From assembly GCA_021199275.1 (NCBI GenBank), contig JAJQIJ010000018.1:26173-90172 (forward strand): 64,000 nucleotides of DNA, in the 5' to 3' direction. Shown here piece by piece: positions 42,809-51,929 of the stretch (position 1 is its first letter; every line of letters starts with the position of its first letter). The notes under the pieces are model-generated. The model was not told the DNA's origin. It made no database searches and worked only from the letters and a program-made list of their open reading frames with translations. The DNA comes from Clostridiales bacterium. GTDB lineage: Bacteria > Bacillota > Clostridia > Oscillospirales > Acutalibacteraceae. Both the position numbers and the translations under genes were made by a program.

Positions 42809-44997
42809 TTTGATTTGTGGCCCCTTTCAATATGGTATACGCCTGTGATTTTCATGATTGACTTTATTATGCTGTCAAGATGTTCCTTGCTTGCCACGGC
42901 AAAGGTCAGCGTTGTAAGGCAATTATTGTCGCCAATCGGGCGGGCGTTTATTGAATGTATCTTAACATGCGCCGCTTTTAACATCTGCGTTATATCAAGC
43001 ACAACACCGTCTCTGTCAATGGCGTATATGTCAAGCACAGACTGCATTTCTATTTTTACATTTTCGTCCCAGCTGGCGGCTATCCAGCGGTCGGGCTCAG
43101 CGCAGTTTTTTAAGTCACGCGGCACATTTGTGCAGTCTCTCCTGTGAATAGACAGCCCGTGCCCCCTTGTTATGAACCCCACTATTTCCTCGCCCGGCAG
43201 CGGCGAACAGCATTTTGCCATTTTTATAAGGCAGTTGTCAATTCCCTCAACCCTGACGCCGTTTTCAGACGCCTTTGACACAGTGTGCTGCACCGTTGGA
43301 AATTCCTGCTCCGGCTCTTTTTCACGCCAATTGCGGTTATATTCCTCTTTTATGCCGGGCATAAGACGGCTGACAAGTATTCCGCCGTAGCCCACAGCGG
43401 CATAGAAATCATCTGTGCTGTCAAAATGGCGCTTTTCGGCAATTTTTTTGATAAATTCATCATATTTAGCGCCTGACAGGTTTATAAGGTTGCGCTTGAG
43501 CTCGCGTTCAACTTCCGCCTTGCCGTCAACAATATTTTCATCTCTGCGCTCGCGTTTAAACCAGTTGCGTATTTTGCTTCTGGCCTGGCCTGTTTTTACA
43601 ATTTTAAGCCAGTCACGGCTTGGGCCCTTTCCCTGCTGGTTTGACGTAAGAATTTCTACAATTTCACCGGTGTTTACTTCATAATCAAGCGGCACTATTC
43701 GCCCGTCAACCTTTGCCCCGGTCATTTTATTGCCTATTTCGGAATGTATTGAATATGCAAAATCAATTACGGTTGAGCCGGTCGGCAGGCTTTTTACATC
43801 TCCGTTAGGGGTGAAAACATAAACTTCTTCAACAGATAAATCACCCTTTATGTTGGCAATCAAGTCCTCTGCAGTGTCAGCGCTTTCGCCAGTTTCAAGA
43901 ATTTGGTGAATCCACTGCAAGCCATTGTCCATTTTTTGCCGCCCGGCAGAGCCGAGCTTATATTTCCAGTGCGCTGCTATGCCGAATTCAGCCGTGCGGT
44001 GCATTTCCCATGTTCTGATTTGAATTTCAAACGGCACGCCGGTTTCAGACAGCACTGTTGTGTGCAGCGACTGGTACATGTTTGGCTTTGGTGTTGAAAT
44101 ATAGTCTTTAAACCTGCCGGGAATTGGCTTAAACATGTCGTGCACTATGCCCAGCACATTATAGCAGTCTGTCATAGAGTCCACTATGATTCTGACTGCG
44201 TATATGTCATAAATTTCTTCAAACGACTTGCCTTTAATATATACCTTTCTGAATATGCCGTGCACAGACTTGACTCTTGACGTTATGCTGTAATTTTGAA
44301 ACTTGCCCTTCAGCCTGTCGTCAATGCGCTTTGTAATGTCGCCTAAAAAGACTTCGCCCTCTTCCCTTTTCATTGAAAGAGAATTTGAAATTTCCTTATA
44401 TGCAATGGGGTCAAGGTAAAAAATAGCCGTGTTTTCAAGTTCCTCTTTAAACGCGCGAATACCCAGCCTGTGCGCTATGGGCGCGTAAAATTCAAGCGTT
44501 TCAAGGCTTTTTTCACGCTGCTTATATGCCGGCATGTATTTAAGCGTGCGCATATTGTGCAGCCTGTCTGCAAGCTTTATGATTATAACTCTGACGTCCT
44601 TATTCATTGCTATAAACATTTTTCTTATGTTTTCAGCCTGCACCTCTTCCCTGGTGGAAAGCGGAATCTGGCCCAGCTTTGTAACCCCGTCAACCAGCAG
44701 TTCAACGTCTGCGCCGAAATTCTTTCTTATGAATTTAAGGTCGTATTCAGTGTCTTCAACAACGTCATGCAGCAGCGCGGCGGCAATGCAGTCGCTGTCC
44801 ATTCCAAGTAAAAAAAGGATTTTGGCAACAGCAACAGGGTGCATAATATATGGCTCGCCCGAACGGCGCTTTTGGTCTTTATGCGCCGCTTTTGCCACGT
44901 CATAGGCTTTTTTGATTTTTTCACTGTCATATTGCTTGTTTTGCTTTACTTTTTCAAAGAAATCGTCAAAGCCGTCGTTATAATCAGCCAATGCCAA
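42805..44997 (-). CDS. rel: Bifunctional (p)ppGpp synthetase/hydrolase
   Basis: The 730-aa protein has an intact HD hydrolase domain (His53, His77-Asp78, Asp144 in [12 protein letters not shown]), the synthetase domain ([31 protein letters not shown]), a TGS domain ([22 protein letters not shown]), a Cys-containing region ([18 protein letters not shown]) and a C-terminal ACT domain. It makes and removes the stringent-response alarmone. It overlaps recJ by 14 bp; the apt gene often found between them is absent. Confidence 0.96.
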   Translation of the reverse strand: MALADYNDGFDDFFEKVKQNKQYDSEKIKKAYDVAKAAHKDQKRRSGEPYIMHPVAVAKILFLLGMDSDCIAAALLHDVVEDTEYDLKFIRKNFGADVELLVDGVTKLGQIPLSTREEVQAENIRKMFIAMNKDVRVIIIKLADRLHNMRTLKYMPAYKQREKSLETLEFYAPIAHRLGIRAFKEELENTAIFYLDPIAYKEISNSLSMKREEGEVFLGDITKRIDDRLKGKFQNYSITSRVKSVHGIFRKVYIKGKSFEEIYDIYAVRIIVDSMTDCYNVLGIVHDMFKPIPGRFKDYISTPKPNMYQSLHTTVLSETGVPFEIQIRTWEMHRTAEFGIAAHWKYKLGSAGRQKMDNGLQWIHQILETGESADTAEDLIANIKGDLSVEEVYVFTPNGDVKSLPTGSTVIDFAYSIHSEIGNKMTGAKVDGRIVPLDYEVNTGEIVEILTSNQQGKGPSRDWLKIVKTGQARSKIRNWFKRERRDENIVDGKAEVERELKRNLINLSGAKYDEFIKKIAEKRHFDSTDDFYAAVGYGGILVSRLMPGIKEEYNRNWREKEPEQEFPTVQHTVSKASENGVRVEGIDNCLIKMAKCCSPLPGEEIVGFITRGHGLSIHRRDCTNVPRDLKNCAEPDRWIAASWDENVKIEMQSVLDIYAIDRDGVVLDITQMLKAAHVKIHSINARPIGDNNCLTTLTFAVASKEHLDSIIKSIMKITGVYHIERGHKSK

Positions 44998-47014
44998 GCC
45001 TCCTTTTCAAATATTTTATGGTTTTTGTTTTTTCCAGTTCAGCCCTTTGCGGTGCCGGCGACGCTGCTATTTTGCCATTATATTTTCTTATTAAATCACA
45101 TTCTTCAAATGCCGAAAGTGCAAAGCGCAGCTGAGCATAGCTTATGCTGCCAAGCAAAAAATAAATGTCGTCAATACTGAGCTTTTTATTTGCCTTAGCC
45201 TTTAAAAGCCGGTAAACTGCGGCGCATGCCTGCCTGTCAGGATATACGGAAGCGTCATTATTTTTTCCGGCAACAAACAGCTCATACACAGACTTTTCAT
45301 GAAAATATTTTGCGTCGTCAACGCCGTTTTTCCTTATATCAACAGCTTTTATGGAAAGATATTTGGCGCCGTTATACATATTTGGGGTTATATTTACGGC
45401 AACGTCTATTTTGTCGCCCGCTTCAAACGGGAATTCATCAATAGGGGTGTTGAACTTAACAACTCTTAACGCCTTGCCCTTTTTTTCAAGGCGCAGCTGC
45501 AAATGCCTGCCATCTTTGCCCATGGGCGACGCTGATATTATATTTAGCCCGACGAGCGCAAAAACCGCCTGTGGGTTGCCAACCCCGCACGGCTCTAACA
45601 CAGAAAGGCTTTCGGCAAGAGACAAGTCAAGGTAATGCGGCGACAAACGGCAGTCAATGTGCACTGTGGGCGCCGGCATTACCGTGTGTTTTTGCAAAGC
45701 ATATTCGTTAATTTCGCGCCTGAAAGTTTCTATGTTTTCACGTTTTATGCTAAACCCCGCCGCAAGCGAATGGCCGCCGAAGCGCTCAAGCAGGTGCGAA
45801 CAGGCTGAAAAGGCTTCAAAAATATTAAAGCCCTCAACGCTTCGTGCCGAAGCGGTTGCAAGTTCGCCGCCGTCTGTGCTTATTACCACGGTGGGCTTGC
45901 CGAATTGCTGCGTTATATGCGCGGCGGCAATGCCTATTACGCCCTTGTGGTAATTTTCACCCTGGGCTATTATAACCCTGTCTCTGAGCGCCCTGCCTGA
46001 CTTGAGCAGGCTTTCGGTAATTTCAGCGGTAATGTTTTCTTCAATTTCACGGCGGCGGCTGTTTTCATTGTCAAGCATATCTGCATGCTGGCGCGCTTCT
46101 TCCATGCTTTCGCTTAAAAGCAGCTGCGCAGCCAAAGATGCGCTGCCCATTCTGCCCGCAGCGTTTATTCGCGGGCAAAGGCCGAATGCAAGTGCCTGCG
46201 CCGTTATTTCTTTTTCGGCATAGCCGGCAACATTTTTCAGCGCTTCAACCCCACAGCTTGGCTGCTCTTTGATTTTTTGCAGCCCTGATTTTACAAAAAC
46301 CCTGTTTTCATTAACAAGCGGCATAATGTCGCCGACTGTGCCTATTGCCACCAAGTCGGCATATTCGTCAAGCACATCGTCAACACTGCCGCAAAGCGCC
46401 GCGGCAAGCTTCATGGCCACGGCAACCCCCGAAATGTCGCTAAAGTTCATGCCGTTTTCAGCCCTGTGCGGGTTTATGGCGGCGGCGCATTTGGGAATTT
46501 CGCCCTCAAGCCTGTGGTGGTCTGTAATAATAAGCTCTGCGCCGTTTTCATAAATATGCTTTGCTTCGTCAAAAGCCGTAATGCCGTTGTCAACTGTTAT
46601 AAACAGCCCGGTGCCGCTTTTACACAGCTTATCTATGGCTGAAATGTTCATGCCATAGCCTTCCTCGCCGCGCGACGGTATGTAATAATCAATATTGGCG
46701 CCCAGGCTTTTAAAAAACGAATATAAAAGCACAGTGGCGGTAACCCCGTCGCAGTCATAGTCGCCGAAAACGGTTATTTTTTCGCCCGCCTCAAACGCCA
46801 TTTCAATTCTTTCAACAGCCTTGTCCATATCTGCAAGCAGAAATGGGTCTGATATTTTTTTTGAATCGGAAATATAATCTGAAAACGCAAGCTCGTCGTC
46901 TATGCCCCTTGCAACCAGCAGGAAAGCAATAAACGGGTCAATATTAAATTTTTCGCTCAGCACCGAAGCCGCTTCCTTGTCCGCTTCGGCTATTTCCCAC
47001 TTTTTATGCAGCAT
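44984..47014 (-). CDS. recJ: Single-stranded-DNA exonuclease RecJ
   Basis: The 676-aa protein shows the DHH family motifs: VFGDYDCDGVTATVLL, DNGITAF, ITDHHRLEG, GVAVAMKLA and the DHHA1 motif GGHSLAAGF. It degrades 5' single strands in recombination and mismatch repair. It begins at a TAATG overlap with hisE, so the histidine genes and the recJ-rel group form one transcription unit. Confidence 0.95.
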   Translation of the reverse strand: MLHKKWEIAEADKEAASVLSEKFNIDPFIAFLLVARGIDDELAFSDYISDSKKISDPFLLADMDKAVERIEMAFEAGEKITVFGDYDCDGVTATVLLYSFFKSLGANIDYYIPSRGEEGYGMNISAIDKLCKSGTGLFITVDNGITAFDEAKHIYENGAELIITDHHRLEGEIPKCAAAINPHRAENGMNFSDISGVAVAMKLAAALCGSVDDVLDEYADLVAIGTVGDIMPLVNENRVFVKSGLQKIKEQPSCGVEALKNVAGYAEKEITAQALAFGLCPRINAAGRMGSASLAAQLLLSESMEEARQHADMLDNENSRRREIEENITAEITESLLKSGRALRDRVIIAQGENYHKGVIGIAAAHITQQFGKPTVVISTDGGELATASARSVEGFNIFEAFSACSHLLERFGGHSLAAGFSIKRENIETFRREINEYALQKHTVMPAPTVHIDCRLSPHYLDLSLAESLSVLEPCGVGNPQAVFALVGLNIISASPMGKDGRHLQLRLEKKGKALRVVKFNTPIDEFPFEAGDKIDVAVNITPNMYNGAKYLSIKAVDIRKNGVDDAKYFHEKSVYELFVAGKNNDASVYPDRQACAAVYRLLKAKANKKLSIDDIYFLLGSISYAQLRFALSAFEECDLIRKYNGKIAASPAPQRAELEKTKTIKYLKRRLGIG

Positions 47015-47337
47015 TACGAATTTTTGTCCACCTGATGAAATTCTTTAAGGTTTTTGCGCTTTGCAGCCCGCTTTTGCAGTTCGCTTTCAATGTCGCCGGG
47101 CGTTATGCCCCTGTCGGCAAGCATAACAAGAGTGTGGTAAATCAAGTCAGCCGTTTCAAAAATGATTTCCTCTTTGCTGTCATTTTTTGCGGCAATAATC
47201 ATTTCAGTGCATTCCTCGCCGACTTTTTTCAATATTTTGTCAATTCCCTTGTCAAAAAGATATGCCGTGTAAGAGCCTTCCTCTTTGAGCTTTTTTCTTT
47301 CAAGTATAACGTCATATTCAGCCTGAATAGAATTCAT
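47014..47337 (-). CDS. hisE: Phosphoribosyl-ATP pyrophosphatase
   Basis: The 107-aa protein has the MazG-like all-alpha fold of His[33 protein letters not shown] and [14 protein letters not shown], with the EExxE and ExxD metal ligands. It does step 2 of histidine synthesis. The ATG at 47337 makes an ATGA overlap with hisI and lies 6 nt after AAGGGGA. HisE and HisI are separate genes here. Confidence 0.93.
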   Translation of the reverse strand: MNSIQAEYDVILERKKLKEEGSYTAYLFDKGIDKILKKVGEECTEMIIAAKNDSKEEIIFETADLIYHTLVMLADRGITPGDIESELQKRAAKRKNLKEFHQVDKNS

Positions 47338-47669
47338 TGCCATTCCCCTTTTATTTTATTAAAAAAGCAGCTGTGGCTGCCGGTGTGGCATGCCGCGCCG
47401 GTCTGTATTACCCTGACAAGCAGCGCGTCGTCGTCACAGTCGCCGTAAATTGAAACCACTTTTTGCAGATGCCCGCTTGTGGCGCCCTTATTCCAGAGCT
47501 CGCCGCGGCTTCTTGACCAAAACCAAGTATAGCCGCTTTCAAGCGTTTTTAAAAGCGACTGTTTGTTCATATATGCCAGCATTAAAACTTCGCCTGTGGC
47601 GTCTTCCTGAACAATTGCGGGAATCAGGTCTGATTTTACAAAATATTTTTCAGCTTCTTTTTCTGTCAT
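47334..47669 (-). CDS. hisI: Phosphoribosyl-AMP cyclohydrolase
   Basis: The 111-aa protein has the HisI motifs [27 protein letters not shown] and the metal-binding [11 protein letters not shown] plus [10 protein letters not shown]. It opens the adenine ring in step 3. AGGGGTG precedes the ATG at 47669, which overlaps the hisA stop (ATGA). Confidence 0.95.
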   Translation of the reverse strand: MTEKEAEKYFVKSDLIPAIVQEDATGEVLMLAYMNKQSLLKTLESGYTWFWSRSRGELWNKGATSGHLQKVVSIYGDCDDDALLVRVIQTGAACHTGSHSCFFNKIKGEWQ

Positions 47670-48379
47670 TTGCACACCCCTATTGCGTCTCTGAGAGACA
47701 GCGTAGCGTTATATATGCTCCTGCCGCATATTGCGCCGTAAAGCTTTAAGTCGCGCAGGGCAAGTATGTCGTCAAGGTCTGTCACACCGCCCGACGCGGT
47801 AATTGAACAGCTGACGCTGTTATTTATTTCAGCAAGTTCTTTTAAGTTAGGGCCGCTTAAAGTGCCGTCTTTTGAAATGTCTGTGTAAATTATGTTAGAA
47901 ACGCCCAAGGCTTCCATTTTTTTTGCAAGGTCAATATAATTATAAGCCGAACTTTCAAGCCAGCCCTCTGCCGCGGCGAAGCCGTTTTTCGCGTCTATAC
48001 CCACTGCTATTTTGCCGCCGTATTTTTTTACGGCATTTTCAACAAGGGCATGGTCTTTAATTGCGGCGGAGCCCAAAATTACACGGCTTATGCCGTTTTC
48101 AAGATAAAATTCAATGTCGCCCATGGTGCGAATTCCGCCTCCGAGCTCCACCTTTAGCCCTGTTTTTTCGGCAACTTCCAAAAAAACGCCGCTGTTTACT
48201 CTCTTTTTTTCTTTTGAGCCGTCAAGGTCAACCATGTGTATCCATTCAGCGCCGTCGCTTTCAAACGCGCGCGCGGCTGCCAGTGCGCTTTCAGCCACCC
48301 TTTTGGCAGTTGAAAATTCGCCCTTATAGAGCCTTACAGGCACCCCGCCGAGTATGTCAATTGCCGGAAATATTATCAT
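47666..48379 (-). CDS. hisA: ProFAR isomerase
   Basis: The 237-aa TIM barrel starts [22 protein letters not shown] with the catalytic Asp8, has VELGGGIR, the second catalytic Asp in [22 protein letters not shown] and ITASGGV. It isomerises ProFAR in step 4. The ATG at 48379 follows AAAGGAG; the longer frame upstream is non-coding. In most operons hisF follows, but hisI comes next here. Confidence 0.95.
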   Translation of the reverse strand: MIIFPAIDILGGVPVRLYKGEFSTAKRVAESALAAARAFESDGAEWIHMVDLDGSKEKKRVNSGVFLEVAEKTGLKVELGGGIRTMGDIEFYLENGISRVILGSAAIKDHALVENAVKKYGGKIAVGIDAKNGFAAAEGWLESSAYNYIDLAKKMEALGVSNIIYTDISKDGTLSGPNLKELAEINNSVSCSITASGGVTDLDDILALRDLKLYGAICGRSIYNATLSLRDAIGVCK

Positions 48380-48593
48380 ATGAGCCGCTCCTTTGTAATA
48401 TGCATTTGCTTTATGTGAATTTGCAGTGAAACAAGTGTGGTTTAATAAGTGGCAGTGCCCCGGCATGCAATAAGGGCCGCATTGTCATTAAACGCGGGGC
48501 GCTATGCGCTGCCGCCACAGCCGGAAACAGTGCCCGCCGCCGGCTGAAAGCCAAGCCCCGCCGCCGACAGAGACGTGTGGCATTACACCCAAA
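48380..48593 (-). other. hisB-hisA spacer where hisH would be expected
   Basis: A 214-bp G+C-rich gap inside an otherwise tightly packed operon. It holds no open frame of note and no trace of the HisH glutaminase motifs. Short inverted repeats (GCCGCC/GGCGGC) are present. No promoter was found. Confidence 0.5.
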
Positions 48594-49169
48594 TTACAGC
48601 ACACCCTTTGTTGAAAGCATGGCTTCGCCGTTTTCTTTTACCGCCTCTTTCATGGCGTGGGCAAACGCTTTAAACATGGCTTCTGTTTCATGGTGTGAAT
48701 TGCTGCCGTAAGGCACGGTGATGTGCAGCGTTACGCCGGCGTTCATTGCAAAGGCACGGAAAAATTCCTCTGTGCAGCAGGTTTCATAGTCGCCGCAATG
48801 TTCCTCTGCAAAGTCTGCCCTGAAATGCAGGTAAGGCCTGTTTGAAATGTCAACACAGCAAAAAGCAAGGCTTTCGTCCATAGGCACATAAAAAGCGCCA
48901 TATCGGTTAATGCCGCCCATGCTGCCAAGCGCCTTTTTAAACGCCATGCCCAGAGCTATGCCAGTGTCTTCAACAGTGTGGTGGGTGTCAACGTCAAGGT
49001 CGCCCGCAACGGTAAGCTTAAGCCCGAAGCCGCCGTGCAGTGCAAAAGCTTGCAGCATATGGTCAAAAAAACCTATGCCGCTTGAAATTTCGGCACTGCC
49101 CCCGTCAAGTTCAAGCTTTAGCTTTATCTGCGTTTCCTTGGTGTTTCTTTGAACTTCGGCTTTCCTCAT
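48594..49169 (-). CDS. hisB: Imidazoleglycerol-phosphate dehydratase
   Basis: The 191-aa protein has the HisB motifs FFDHMLQAFALHGGF, DTHHTVEDTGIALG and SNSHHETEAMFKAFA, which supply the Mn2+-binding His/Glu residues. It forms imidazoleacetol phosphate in step 6. A purine-rich AGAAAGGAAAA site precedes the ATG. It is the single-function form without the phosphatase domain. Confidence 0.95.
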   Translation of the reverse strand: MRKAEVQRNTKETQIKLKLELDGGSAEISSGIGFFDHMLQAFALHGGFGLKLTVAGDLDVDTHHTVEDTGIALGMAFKKALGSMGGINRYGAFYVPMDESLAFCCVDISNRPYLHFRADFAEEHCGDYETCCTEEFFRAFAMNAGVTLHITVPYGSNSHHETEAMFKAFAHAMKEAVKENGEAMLSTKGVL

Positions 49170-49171
49170 AA

Positions 49172-49387
49172 CTATTTTCCTTTCTGTGCGTCTTTGCCAA
49201 AAAGCGAGGCAAGGCGCGTTTGGGAAACGGCTTTTCTTTTTGCTGTTTCTTTTTTGTCTATTGAAAGGCGAATCACATCGCCCTCTTGCGCATTTTCAAA
49301 AATTTCAGCGGGCACGTTAAATATTTTGCCGTTTTTGCTTTCGCAGACGGCAAAGCCGCTTTCAAACCTGTTAATAATAAATTCCAT
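49172..49387 (-). CDS. DUF3006-type small protein
   Basis: The 71-aa protein (MEFIINRFESGFAVCES, GKIFNVPAEIFENAQEGDVIRL, then a basic tail) matches the DUF3006 pattern, a small beta-barrel of unknown function. Its gene starts directly after the stop of the MBL lipoprotein gene. DUF3006 proteins are often encoded next to ComEC-like metallo-hydrolases, as here, so the two probably act together. Both sit inside the his operon. Confidence 0.75.
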   Translation of the reverse strand: MEFIINRFESGFAVCESKNGKIFNVPAEIFENAQEGDVIRLSIDKKETAKRKAVSQTRLASLFGKDAQKGK

Positions 49388-49388
49388 A

Positions 49389-50630
49389 TCAATTGCTTTC
49401 TTCGCTTGGGTTGCAAACCCTACAGGCGCTGTATCCCTCTTTTTCAAGGGCTGCTATGCTTTCGTTTGACGTTTTATAGTTGCCCGAATCTATTTGCGTT
49501 GCATAACGGCAGTCGGGCGTGTGAATTTTTTTGCTGGAAGTGTTAAGCACCCATTTGTATTCACCGCTGTCATCTGTGCCGGCGGTGGCGTCTGACGCAG
49601 TGCTTTCGGCTAAAGCCGCCTGTGCGGCCGCTTGCGTGCCCTGCTCTGCAGTGGTGGTTTCTGCGGTGGTTTCTGCGGTGGTTTCGGCGCTTTGCTCTGC
49701 ACTTTCGTAAATTGAAAGGCTGCCTAATGACGAGTAGTCAACCTGCGTTTCATATGCAATGGAACTGCCGTCTGTTGAAATAATTATATCGCCGTTCAGG
49801 TCTGTTCTTAATATCTGCGCGCCCACAGACTGCCAGTTTGTAATCGCCTGTGTTGTCGGGTGGCCGTATGAATTGCCCGCGCCGACTTCAAAAACCGCAT
49901 AGTCGGCAGAAACTCTTAATGCGAAATCATATGACGACGAGCTTGACGAGCCATGGTGCCCAACCTTAATTACATTTGCGCTCACATCATAAGATATTTC
50001 GTTTTCAATAAGCTCTTCGGCGTCACCCATAAACAGATATGACACATCGTAATATGTAAGCTTAAGCACAGCCGAATAATTATTTAAATCGCTGTATTCC
50101 CCGCCTGACGGTGAAATAATATATGCCCGCAGGTTTTCCTCATTAATAACAGAAACACCGCTTTTGGCTTCAATTATTTCACACCCATCTTCCGATATGG
50201 CGTTTAGCAGGTTTTCATAAGTGTAAGACGACGATTCAACGTCAGGCATATAAACCGTGCCGACGTCAAAGGCGTCTATAACATCTGCAAGACCTCCGAT
50301 ATGGTCTGAATGCGGGTGGGTGGCTATAACATATGTTATTTCGGACACTCCCAGCGCCTCAAGCCTGGAAATGACTGCGTCAGCCATGTTGCTTTCGCCC
50401 GCATCAATAAGCATGGTGTCCCCGTTAGGAAACTGAATAAATTCGCTGTCTCCCTGCCCGACATCGAAAAAATGCACTGCAAGCACACCGTCTGACAATG
50501 TATATTCCGCCGGTTCGCCGAAATATTTGTCATATAAGTCAGAAACTGTAAATTCGCCCGCACAGGCAGTAAAAAAAGTTGAAATAAATATAACCGATAT
50601 AAACAGCGACAGCGCTTTTCGTATTTTCAT
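49389..50630 (-). CDS. ComEC-like MBL-fold lipoprotein with C-terminal Cys-pair domain
   Basis: The 413-aa protein has a lipoprotein signal (FFTAC, Cys23). The MBL domain resembles the ComEC/Rec2 C-terminal nuclease: VHFFDVGQGDSEFIQFPNGDTMLIDAG, THPHSDHIGG, LFMGDAEE, VIKVGHHGSS and NSYGHPT. An Ala/Thr/Glu-rich linker (about 305-355) leads to a domain of about 50 aa with HTPDCRYATQ and CRVCNP, like the Ada-type zinc module. It should be tethered outside the membrane and may cut extracellular nucleic acid (inference). The gene overlaps hisD by 4 bp (ATGA). Confidence 0.85.
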   Translation of the reverse strand: MKIRKALSLFISVIFISTFFTACAGEFTVSDLYDKYFGEPAEYTLSDGVLAVHFFDVGQGDSEFIQFPNGDTMLIDAGESNMADAVISRLEALGVSEITYVIATHPHSDHIGGLADVIDAFDVGTVYMPDVESSSYTYENLLNAISEDGCEIIEAKSGVSVINEENLRAYIISPSGGEYSDLNNYSAVLKLTYYDVSYLFMGDAEELIENEISYDVSANVIKVGHHGSSSSSSYDFALRVSADYAVFEVGAGNSYGHPTTQAITNWQSVGAQILRTDLNGDIIISTDGSSIAYETQVDYSSLGSLSIYESAEQSAETTAETTAETTTAEQGTQAAAQAALAESTASDATAGTDDSGEYKWVLNTSSKKIHTPDCRYATQIDSGNYKTSNESIAALEKEGYSACRVCNPSEESN

Positions 50631-51910
50631 TGGCGCCTTACCTTTATGCTGTTTGCGTGGGCGGTAAGCCCCTCTGTTTCTGCAAGGGTTACAACATCGT
50701 CTGCCGCGGCAGAAAATGCGTCTTTAGTGTAATAAATGAAAGACGACTTTTTTACAAAGCTGTCAACGCCCAGCGGGCTGAAAAAGCGCGCCGTGCCTGA
50801 CGTGGGCAAAATATGGTTTGGCCCTGCGTAATAATCGCCGACGGGTTCGGGCGCATAATTGCCCAAAAAGACACTGCCTGCGTTGTCAACAAAGCCTATA
50901 TATCTGAGCGGGTCTTCAACGCACATTTCAAGGTGTTCGGGCGCAAGCTCATTTGCAAAGTCAAGCGCCTTTTGCACGCTGTCGCAAACTATTATTTCGC
51001 CATAATCATTAAGCGCCTTTTCAATTATTTCACTGCGCTCAAGATATTTTATTTGCTTTTCTATTTCTTTAACAGTGGCCTTTGCAAGGCTTTCAGATGT
51101 GGTAATCAGCACGGCAGACGCCATGACGTCATGTTCTGCCTGGCTCATAAGGTCTGCCGCCAAAAACGCAGGGTTGGCACTTTTGTCTGCCACTATCAAT
51201 ATTTCCGACGGGCCTGCAATCATGTCAATGTCAACCGTGCCGAAAAGCAGCCTTTTCGCGGTGGCAACAAATATATTTCCGGGGCCCACTATTTTGTCAA
51301 CCTTAGGCAGCTTGTCCGTGCCGTAAGCAAGCGCCGCAACGGCCTGGGCGCCGCCGCACAAAAACACACGTTCCACCCCGGAAATGGCCGCAGCAGCCAT
51401 AATGTTGGGGTTGGGGCCGCCGTCTTTCCCGGGCGGAGTTACCATTACAATTTCACCCACGCCGGCTATCTTTGCAGGCACAGCGCTCATTAAAACAGAG
51501 CTTGGGTATGCCGCCGTGCCGCCCGGCACATAAATGCCCACCTTAGAAAGACCCCTTATGCGCTGGCCCATTACGCTGCCGTCAGGCTTTGAAGTAAACC
51601 AGCTTTGCTGCACTTCGCGCATGTGAAAGTCATATATATTGTTTTTTGCATTTATCAGCGCCGTGCGAAAGTCATTGTCAACCAAATCAAGATATGCCGC
51701 TATTTCGTCTTTTTCAATGCATATTTTTTTCGGCACAGACCCGTCAAAACGCGCAGTGTATTCACGCAGCGCCTCGTCGCCGCCGGTTTTTACGCCGTCT
51801 ATAATGGATTTTACAATGTTTGTTACATTTTCGTCTTCCTTGGCGCTTCTTTTTTTAAGATTTTCAATTATTTCATATTCGGCTTTTCCGTTTGCCTTTG
51901 TAATTTTCAT
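50627..51910 (-). CDS. hisD: Histidinol dehydrogenase
   Basis: The 427-aa enzyme does the last two oxidations to histidine. HisD motifs are GLSKVGIYVPGGTAAYPSSVLM, GPGN, DMIAGPSEILIVAD, SQAEHD with Zn ligands, LAPEHLEM and GPNHILPTSGTARF. AAAAGGAG precedes the ATG at 51910. It follows hisZG by about 20 bp. Confidence 0.96.
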   Translation of the reverse strand: MKITKANGKAEYEIIENLKKRSAKEDENVTNIVKSIIDGVKTGGDEALREYTARFDGSVPKKICIEKDEIAAYLDLVDNDFRTALINAKNNIYDFHMREVQQSWFTSKPDGSVMGQRIRGLSKVGIYVPGGTAAYPSSVLMSAVPAKIAGVGEIVMVTPPGKDGGPNPNIMAAAAISGVERVFLCGGAQAVAALAYGTDKLPKVDKIVGPGNIFVATAKRLLFGTVDIDMIAGPSEILIVADKSANPAFLAADLMSQAEHDVMASAVLITTSESLAKATVKEIEKQIKYLERSEIIEKALNDYGEIIVCDSVQKALDFANELAPEHLEMCVEDPLRYIGFVDNAGSVFLGNYAPEPVGDYYAGPNHILPTSGTARFFSPLGVDSFVKKSSFIYYTKDAFSAAADDVVTLAETEGLTAHANSIKVRRQ

Positions 51911-51929
51911 TTGCCGCACTCCTTTTCGC

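Noticed and set aside
48380..48466. N-terminal extension of HisA by 29 residues
   Set aside because: AAAGGAG lies directly before the ATG at 48379, which gives the conserved HisA N-terminus.
48380..48593. Remnant of hisH between hisB and hisA
   Set aside because: No frame in the gap shows glutaminase motifs; it reads as plain G+C-rich spacer.
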